Assembly (NCBI GenBank): GCA_011390035.1
Contig: JAABTE010000058.1
Span: 1 to 11,207, forward strand
Direction of reading: 5' to 3'
DNA from: Desulfobacteraceae bacterium
GTDB taxonomy: Bacteria > Desulfobacterota > Desulfobacteria > Desulfobacterales > JAABSP01
Length of the DNA: 11,207 nucleotides
In this document: positions 7,366-11,207 of the stretch, piece by piece
Layout of the letters: the number at the start of each line of letters is the position of its first letter
How positions within the stretch are numbered: position 1 is the stretch's first letter
Notes under the pieces: generated by a model
Seen by the model: the letters and a program-made list of their open reading frames with translations, nothing else
Database searches by the model: none
Told to the model about the DNA's origin: nothing
Translations under genes and position numbers: made by a program

Positions 7366-8826
7366 CTACTTTTCCATGCGAACGACAAGAAAGCCCATGC
7401 TCGGCCGCCGGATGAACATGTTGATGGCCTCGCCCTTGCCCACCTTGTCGATGACCTCCGCGTAGGCCTGGGTGCCGGCAATGGCCTGGTGGTTGATCTC
7501 CTTGATCACATCGCCCTCCAGCAGGCCGGCCTGGTGGGCCTTTCCGCCCTGCTCCACCGCCACCACGATCACCCCCTCGGTGTCGGCGATGTTGTGCTGG
7601 CGGGCCATCTCCTGGGTGATGTCAGCCACGCGCACGCCGAGGGCGTCCCGGGTTTCCGCCGGAGACCGGCGCTCGGTCAGGCCCTCCTCCTCCCGCTTGG
7701 CCACGCGCACCGTCACCGTCCGGACGCGGCCATCCCGCATCAGCTCGATCTCGGCCTTGTCTCCCACGCCGATGCCGGCAATCAGCCGGGTCAGGTCCCG
7801 GGTGCTTTCCACCTTCTTGCCGTTCACGGTCAGGATGATGTCGCGGGGCTGGATGCCCGCCTTGTCCGCCGGATCGCCGGGGAAGACCTCTGTGACCAGC
7901 ACGCCCTGATCGGCGTCAAGGCCGTAATACTCGACCATCTCCTCGCTCAGGTCCTGGATGGCCACGCCCAGCCAGCCCCGGGTCACCTCGCCGTGGTCCT
8001 TGAGCTGTTCCACCACGGAGCGGGCCATGTTGATGGGCACGGCAAAGCCGATGCCCTGGCCAGAGGCGATGATGGCCGTGTTGATGCCCACCACCTCGCC
8101 GGCCATGTTGAGCAGCGGGCCGCCGGAGTTGCCGGGGTTGATGCTGGCGTCCGTCTGGATGAAATCGTCATAGGGGCCAGAGCCGATCACCCTCCCCTTG
8201 GCCGAAACAATGCCGGCGGTGACGGTGTGCTCGAGGCCGAAGGGGCTGCCGATGGCCAGCACCCACTGGCCCACCTCCAGCTTGTCCGAATCGCCCATCC
8301 GAACCGCGGGCAGGTCGGCCTTTGCCTCCACCTTTATCAGGGCAAGGTCGGTGCTCGGGTCGCGCCCGATTATTTTCGCGTCGTATTCATGGCCGTCGGG
8401 CAGCTTTACCTGGATCTCGTCGGCGTCTTCGATGACGTGGTTGTTGGTGACGATGTGGCCCTGGCTGTCGATGATGAAGCCGGAACCGAGGCTGCGCTGC
8501 TTGAAATCCCGCTGGGGGCCGCCCTCGCCGCCGAAAAAGCGGTCGAAGAAGTCCTGGAAGGGATCAGTCTCGCCGCCGCCGAAGGGGTTGCGGAACTGTC
8601 TGAAAACACGCCCGGTTCCCTTGGCGGTCTTTACGGTGCGGATGTTGACCACCGCCGGGCTGATCTCCTCGGCCAGACGGCTGAAGTTCTTGGGTGTTTC
8701 ATAGGTCTGGGCCTTGGCCGGCGTTCCGGTAAACAGCGGCGCCAACAGCGCCAGGGCCGGTATCAACAACGGGATGATCCACCGATTTGCCCCGCGGGCC
8801 CGTTGGCACCCTCCGATTTTAGCCAT
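7366..8826 (-). CDS. HtrA/Deg family periplasmic serine protease (Do-like)
   Basis: Proteins of this family degrade or refold damaged envelope proteins. The 486-residue protein has an N-terminal signal peptide (basic residues, then a hydrophobic core at about 16-33, probable cleavage after AKA at residue 39), a trypsin-like domain (about 50-275) and two PDZ domains (about 283-376 and 394-484). The catalytic triad is complete: His130 in TNNHVIE, Asp160 in STDLALIKV and Ser234 in GNSGGPL. A loop rich in Phe and Gly (about 75-105) resembles the LA loop of DegP-type enzymes. The ATG at 8826 has AAGGAGG 6 nt upstream. The two PDZ domains favour DegP/DegQ over DegS. It follows the DUF1844 gene by 81 bp with a GC-rich hairpin between, and ispE starts 34 bp after its stop. 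No heat-shock promoter was recognised. Confidence 0.96.
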   Translation of the reverse strand: MAKIGGCQRARGANRWIIPLLIPALALLAPLFTGTPAKAQTYETPKNFSRLAEEISPAVVNIRTVKTAKGTGRVFRQFRNPFGGGETDPFQDFFDRFFGGEGGPQRDFKQRSLGSGFIIDSQGHIVTNNHVIEDADEIQVKLPDGHEYDAKIIGRDPSTDLALIKVEAKADLPAVRMGDSDKLEVGQWVLAIGSPFGLEHTVTAGIVSAKGRVIGSGPYDDFIQTDASINPGNSGGPLLNMAGEVVGINTAIIASGQGIGFAVPINMARSVVEQLKDHGEVTRGWLGVAIQDLSEEMVEYYGLDADQGVLVTEVFPGDPADKAGIQPRDIILTVNGKKVESTRDLTRLIAGIGVGDKAEIELMRDGRVRTVTVRVAKREEEGLTERRSPAETRDALGVRVADITQEMARQHNIADTEGVIVVAVEQGGKAHQAGLLEGDVIKEINHQAIAGTQAYAEVIDKVGKGEAINMFIRRPSMGFLVVRMEK

Positions 8827-8847
8827 TCCATGCCTCCTTTCCGATGC

Positions 8848-8889
8848 GCCCGCGGCCGGCCTTGCGGGAATCGCCGGCCGGCGGCGGGC
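8848..8889 (-). promoter_or_regulatory. Extended GC-rich hairpin in the leader of the htrA-type gene
   Basis: GCCCGC (8848-8853) pairs with GCGGGC (8884-8889), and adjacent GGCCGGC (8854-8860) pairs with GCCGGCC (8873-8879), giving about 13 bp with a 4-nt bulge and a 12-nt loop. It ends about 10 nt before the strong Shine-Dalgarno sequence of the protease gene. No T run follows on the minus strand, so it is not a normal intrinsic terminator. Confidence 0.55.
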
Positions 8890-8907
8890 GTCCTTTAAAT
8901 TATCGCA

Positions 8908-9324
8908 TCATCCCTTCTCCTTAACATACAGCATGCGCAGGTCGTAGAGGATGTGCCGGAGCATGTTCTCCTCCTCCCGGCTCAGGTTGCCCCGGGTCTT
9001 TTCCTCCAGCATGCCCAGAAGGTCGATGGTCTGCTTGGCCAGGGGCAGGTTGCGCTCCCTTTTGCCGCCGGCCGGGTCCTCCAGCAGGCCCAGTTGAACG
9101 TAGGCCGCCGAGTTGAGCGAGAAGATGAAGGTTGAAATATCGATTTTGGGCAACTGGTATTCGGTGCCGGCCGCCCGGTCCGCGGCGGCCTTTGCCGCCT
9201 TCCGGTCCGCCGCGCTGGGGGCCTCCCCCGCCGGCGGGGCCTCCGACTCCGTGTCTCCGGACGCGCTGGACGAACGCTTGTCGCTCATGGTAAATCCTTG
9301 ATGTTCCTTATCCTTTTCCGACAT
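8908..9324 (-). CDS. DUF1844 domain protein of unknown function
   Basis: This is a small, probably soluble protein of 138 residues. The first 55 residues are polar and low in complexity, rich in Ser, Ala, Glu and Lys. The conserved domain covers about 60-138: IDISTFIFSLNSAAYVQLG (61-79), then NLPLAKQTIDLLGMLEEKT (92-110) and a C-terminal acidic-to-aromatic helix ending near LRMLYV (129-134). This pattern is typical of the DUF1844 family, whose role I do not know. The frame is open upstream into serA, but the ATG at 9324 gives the family-like beginning ending in GFTMSDKR; a second ATG at 9288 has a better ribosome site (AAGGA, 6 nt) and would give 126 residues. It follows serA by 40 bp and precedes the HtrA-type protease, suggesting co-transcription. 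Confidence 0.88.
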   Translation of the reverse strand: MSEKDKEHQGFTMSDKRSSSASGDTESEAPPAGEAPSAADRKAAKAAADRAAGTEYQLPKIDISTFIFSLNSAAYVQLGLLEDPAGGKRERNLPLAKQTIDLLGMLEEKTRGNLSREEENMLRHILYDLRMLYVKEKG

Positions 9325-9364
9325 GGGCTCACACTCCCTTTCGTTTTCCGGACCCCCGGCGCCC

Positions 9365-10945
9365 TTACATCTCCACGGGCGCAACCGTCTTGACCAGGGG
9401 CAGTTGCCGCAGCTCCTCGATCACCTCGGGCGGAATCACGGTGTCGGTGCGCAGGAAGATGATGTTGTTGTCCCCGGCCTCCTCCTGGCCCACCTGCATC
9501 CGGTTGATGTTGATCCGGTGCCTGCCCAGGGTGGTGCCGATGGAGCCGATGGCGCCGGGCTTGTCCTGATTGTGGATGATAACGGCGTGGCCGGAGGGGA
9601 TCATCTCCAGGCGGAAGTTGTTGATCTTGACCACCCTTGTCTCTTTCTTGCCGAAGAGAGTGCCGGCCACGGTGGTGGATTTTTCCGCGGAGACGGCCGT
9701 TACGGTGATCAGGCTCAGGTAGTCTTCGGATTCGGCGCTGGTGGCCTCCGTCACCTTGATGCCCCGCTCCTGGGCGATGACGTGGGCGTTGACGAAGTTG
9801 ACCATCTCCTGGACCGCGGGGGTGAGCAGGCCCTTGAGAACCCCGGTGGAGACGGGCGCCAGGTCCAGCCCCTTGAAATCGCCCTGGTAGGAGATGATCA
9901 CCTCCTGGATCGGCTCCTGGTGCAACTGGGCCAACAGATAGCCGAGCCGGTCTCCCAAAGACAGGAACGGCCCGAGGCGCGCCAGCAGCTCGCCGGTGAC
10001 CGAGGGCACGTTGACGGCGTTGACGATGGTGCCGCTCTTGAGGCAATCGATGACCTGGCGGGCCACGGCCACGGCCACGTTTGTCTGGGCCTCTTTGGTG
10101 GATGCGCCCAGGTGCGGGGTGGCGATGAAGTTGTCCAGCTTGAACAGGGGGCTGTCCCCCGGCGGCTCGGTCTCGAACACGTCCAGGGCCGCGCCGGCCA
10201 CCTTGCCCGAGACCATGGCGTCATAAAGATCCGCCTCGTTTACGATGCCGCCCCGGGCGCAGTTTATGAGCATCGCGCCGTCTTTCATTTTGGCGAAAGC
10301 CTCGGCGTTGATGAAGCCGGTGGTGTCCTTCAGCTTGGGCACATGAATGGTGATGTAATCGGCGTTGGCGAGCAGCGCGTCGAGGGTGGCGGGCTCGAAG
10401 CCGGCCTTTTCGATCCGCTCCGGCGTGACAAAGGGGTCGAAAACGATCACCCGCATCTTAAGGCCCCGGGCCCGGTCCGCCACGATGGAGCCGATGCGGC
10501 CGAAACCGATGACGCCGCAAACCTTATTATATATCTCGCGGCCCTGGAGCTTTTTCTTTTCCCACTGGCCGGCCTTGAGGGTGGCCGTGCCCCTCGGGAT
10601 GTTGCGGGTCAGAGACAGCATCATGGCCACGGCGTGCTCCGCGGTGGTGATCACGTTGCCGCCGGGGGTGTTCATCACCACGATGCCCCGCTTGGTGGCC
10701 GCTGGCACGTCCACGTTGTCAAGGCCGATGCCGGCCCGGCCCACAACCTTCAGGTTTTTCCCCGCCTCCAGGATATCTTCCGTCACCTTGGTGGCGCTGC
10801 GGATCACCAGGGCGTTGTAATCTCCTATAATGGCCTTGAGTTCCTCGGGGGCAAGCCCCGTTTTCACATCGACCGTTATGCCTTCCTCCTGCTGAAACAT
10901 CTGAACGCCGATTTCGCCGAGATTGTCGCTGACCAGAACTTTCAT
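9365..10945 (-). CDS. serA: D-3-phosphoglycerate dehydrogenase, long form with ACT domain
   Basis: SerA oxidises 3-phosphoglycerate with NAD+ in the first step of serine synthesis, in the cytoplasm. Its 526 residues match the long (type 1, Mycobacterium- or human-like) form. The Rossmann domain has GFGRIG (147-152), and the catalytic residues are Arg231 in CARGG, Glu260 in ETEPP and His278 in TPHLG. The substrate-binding half carries AGIGLDNVD (71-79). After residue 315 comes the intervening (ASB) domain, then an ACT domain (about 452-526, with DKPGAIGSIG), which in relatives binds serine for feedback control. The ATG at 10945 is fixed by an in-frame stop 18 nt upstream. Its Shine-Dalgarno sequence is weak. 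A perfect-box promoter and two possible small leader ORFs lie upstream. Confidence 0.98.
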   Translation of the reverse strand: MKVLVSDNLGEIGVQMFQQEEGITVDVKTGLAPEELKAIIGDYNALVIRSATKVTEDILEAGKNLKVVGRAGIGLDNVDVPAATKRGIVVMNTPGGNVITTAEHAVAMMLSLTRNIPRGTATLKAGQWEKKKLQGREIYNKVCGVIGFGRIGSIVADRARGLKMRVIVFDPFVTPERIEKAGFEPATLDALLANADYITIHVPKLKDTTGFINAEAFAKMKDGAMLINCARGGIVNEADLYDAMVSGKVAGAALDVFETEPPGDSPLFKLDNFIATPHLGASTKEAQTNVAVAVARQVIDCLKSGTIVNAVNVPSVTGELLARLGPFLSLGDRLGYLLAQLHQEPIQEVIISYQGDFKGLDLAPVSTGVLKGLLTPAVQEMVNFVNAHVIAQERGIKVTEATSAESEDYLSLITVTAVSAEKSTTVAGTLFGKKETRVVKINNFRLEMIPSGHAVIIHNQDKPGAIGSIGTTLGRHRININRMQVGQEEAGDNNIIFLRTDTVIPPEVIEELRQLPLVKTVAPVEM

Positions 10946-10980
10946 CGAACCCGAACCCTTTCATCTGCTGTGTGGATCAT
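10942..10980 (-). CDS. Possible 12-residue leader ORF overlapping the serA start
   Basis: ATG at 10980 opens a 12-codon frame (MIHTADERVRVR). Its TGA (10944-10942) overlaps the serA ATG as ATGA. The start itself overlaps the stop of the preceding small ORF as ATGA. It has no good ribosome site of its own and contains no serine codon, so it is not a classic serine attenuator peptide. It may be chance; if translated, it would couple translation into serA. Confidence 0.25.
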   Translation of the reverse strand: MIHTADERVRVR

Positions 10981-11027
10981 GTCAGTTTGCGTCCTGTGGT
11001 GGCCATGGCTGCCGGAAACCCCGCCAT
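10977..11027 (-). CDS. Possible 16-residue leader ORF in the serA 5' region
   Basis: ATG at 11027 opens a 16-codon frame (MAGFPAAMATTGRKLT) ending in TGA at 10979-10977. AGAGG lies about 9 nt upstream, a usable ribosome site. It begins about 20 nt after the predicted serA transcription start. It contains no serine codon. Evidence is limited to position, ribosome site and the ATGA link to the next small ORF. Confidence 0.25.
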   Translation of the reverse strand: MAGFPAAMATTGRKLT

Positions 11028-11053
11028 GGGGGGAAGCCTCTTTATACCAGCTA

Positions 11054-11084
11054 ATTATAGTATGACTGACTCGGAGGTTGTCAA
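11054..11084 (-). promoter_or_regulatory. Sigma70-type promoter for serA with a long spacer
   Basis: On the minus strand a perfect TTGACA (11079-11084) and a perfect TATAAT (11054-11059) are separated by 19 bp, longer than the usual 17. An overlapping TACTAT gives a 16-bp spacer but a poorer -10 match. Transcription would start near 11047, leaving a leader of about 100 nt before serA. This is the clearest promoter in the window and probably drives the downstream operon. Confidence 0.75.
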
Positions 11085-11098
11085 GAAAATGGCCGGAA

Positions 11099-11185
11099 CG
11101 GGCAGGGCCCCGTCAAATTCGCCCCTGGCCCGGAAGCCGGGGAATAAATCCCCCGGCAAGACCCGAAAGGCCCCTGAAGGGGCCT
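11099..11185. other. Cluster of three GC-rich hairpins upstream of serA, possible terminator
   Basis: AGGCCCC-TGAA-GGGGCCT (11168-11185) is a perfect 7-bp hairpin. GCCGGGG (11136-11142) pairs with CCCCGGC (11151-11157) around an 8-nt AT loop. An imperfect stem with single-base bulges joins 11099-11107 to 11122-11132. On the minus strand the first is followed by TTTC, so it may be a weak terminator of a gene beyond the right edge. The cluster could also be a repeated palindromic element. Apart from the promoter and leader features listed, I see nothing else in 10946-11207. Confidence 0.5.
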
Positions 11186-11207
11186 CGTCGCTCGATGCTT
11201 TTAAAAA

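Noticed and set aside
7353..7481. N-terminal extension of ispE by 43 or more residues
   Set aside because: It overlaps the protease C-terminus out of frame and is an Arg/Ser/Pro-rich shadow; the conserved PAKINL motif requires a start at 7331 or at most 7352.
7285..8898. A 537-codon plus-strand open frame opposite the HtrA-type gene
   Set aside because: It is a mirror of the protease codons in a high-GC gene, has no ribosome site or family match, and runs through the PDZ and catalytic regions.
9323..11065. A 580-codon plus-strand open frame opposite serA
   Set aside because: Same reason: composition-driven antisense frame with low-complexity Gly/His/Asp-rich translation, covering the serA promoter and leader as well.
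11055..11207. A 50-codon open frame entering from the right edge on the minus strand
   Set aside because: It contains three hairpins and ends inside the -10 box of a strong promoter, and I recognise no protein family. It could be the tail of a real gene, but the window cannot show this.

Overview
This window is a dense, GC-rich run of housekeeping genes, all on the minus strand. The gene set and order point to a Desulfobacterota (former Deltaproteobacteria) chromosome, probably a Desulfobacterales-type sulfate reducer or relative. The main clues are a CarD/CdnL transcription factor, a K+-independent-type membrane pyrophosphatase, a small DUF1844 protein, and the arrangement ispE - tRNA-Gln - prs - rplY/ctc - pth. 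This placement is inference from protein features and synteny; no search was run. I see no phage, insertion sequence, CRISPR array, defence locus or other mobile cargo.

Layout in transcription order, from high to low coordinates. Positions 10946-11207 hold GC-rich hairpins, a sigma70-like promoter and a leader that could encode two tiny ORFs. Then come serA (serine biosynthesis), a DUF1844 protein, a periplasmic HtrA/Deg serine protease, ispE (isoprenoid precursor synthesis), tRNA-Gln(UUG), prs (PRPP synthase), rplY/ctc (ribosomal protein bL25 with an acidic tail), pth (peptidyl-tRNA hydrolase) and hppA (proton-pumping pyrophosphatase). A strong, probably bidirectional intrinsic terminator closes this run at 1756-1785. 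A separate promoter at 1719-1747 starts a second unit, carD followed by an RluD-type pseudouridine synthase. A possible start of a further gene runs off the left edge.

Most gaps are short (13-81 bp), which fits one long operon or a few overlapping ones. A candidate internal promoter lies in an AT-rich island inside ispE and could separately drive tRNA-Gln and the genes after it. The operon joins translation (tRNA-Gln, bL25, Pth), precursor supply (PRPP, serine, isoprenoids) and energy recovery from PPi, which PRPP-using reactions and other biosyntheses release.

The features not explained by coding are all in intergenic or leader DNA: an 18-bp tandem repeat between rplY and pth, tandem hairpins between tRNA-Gln and prs (one with a GAAA loop), mutually exclusive hairpins in the carD leader, and a chain of two small ORFs joined by ATGA overlaps in front of serA. 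I do not find a convincing new multi-gene system here; these RNA-level features are the best leads.
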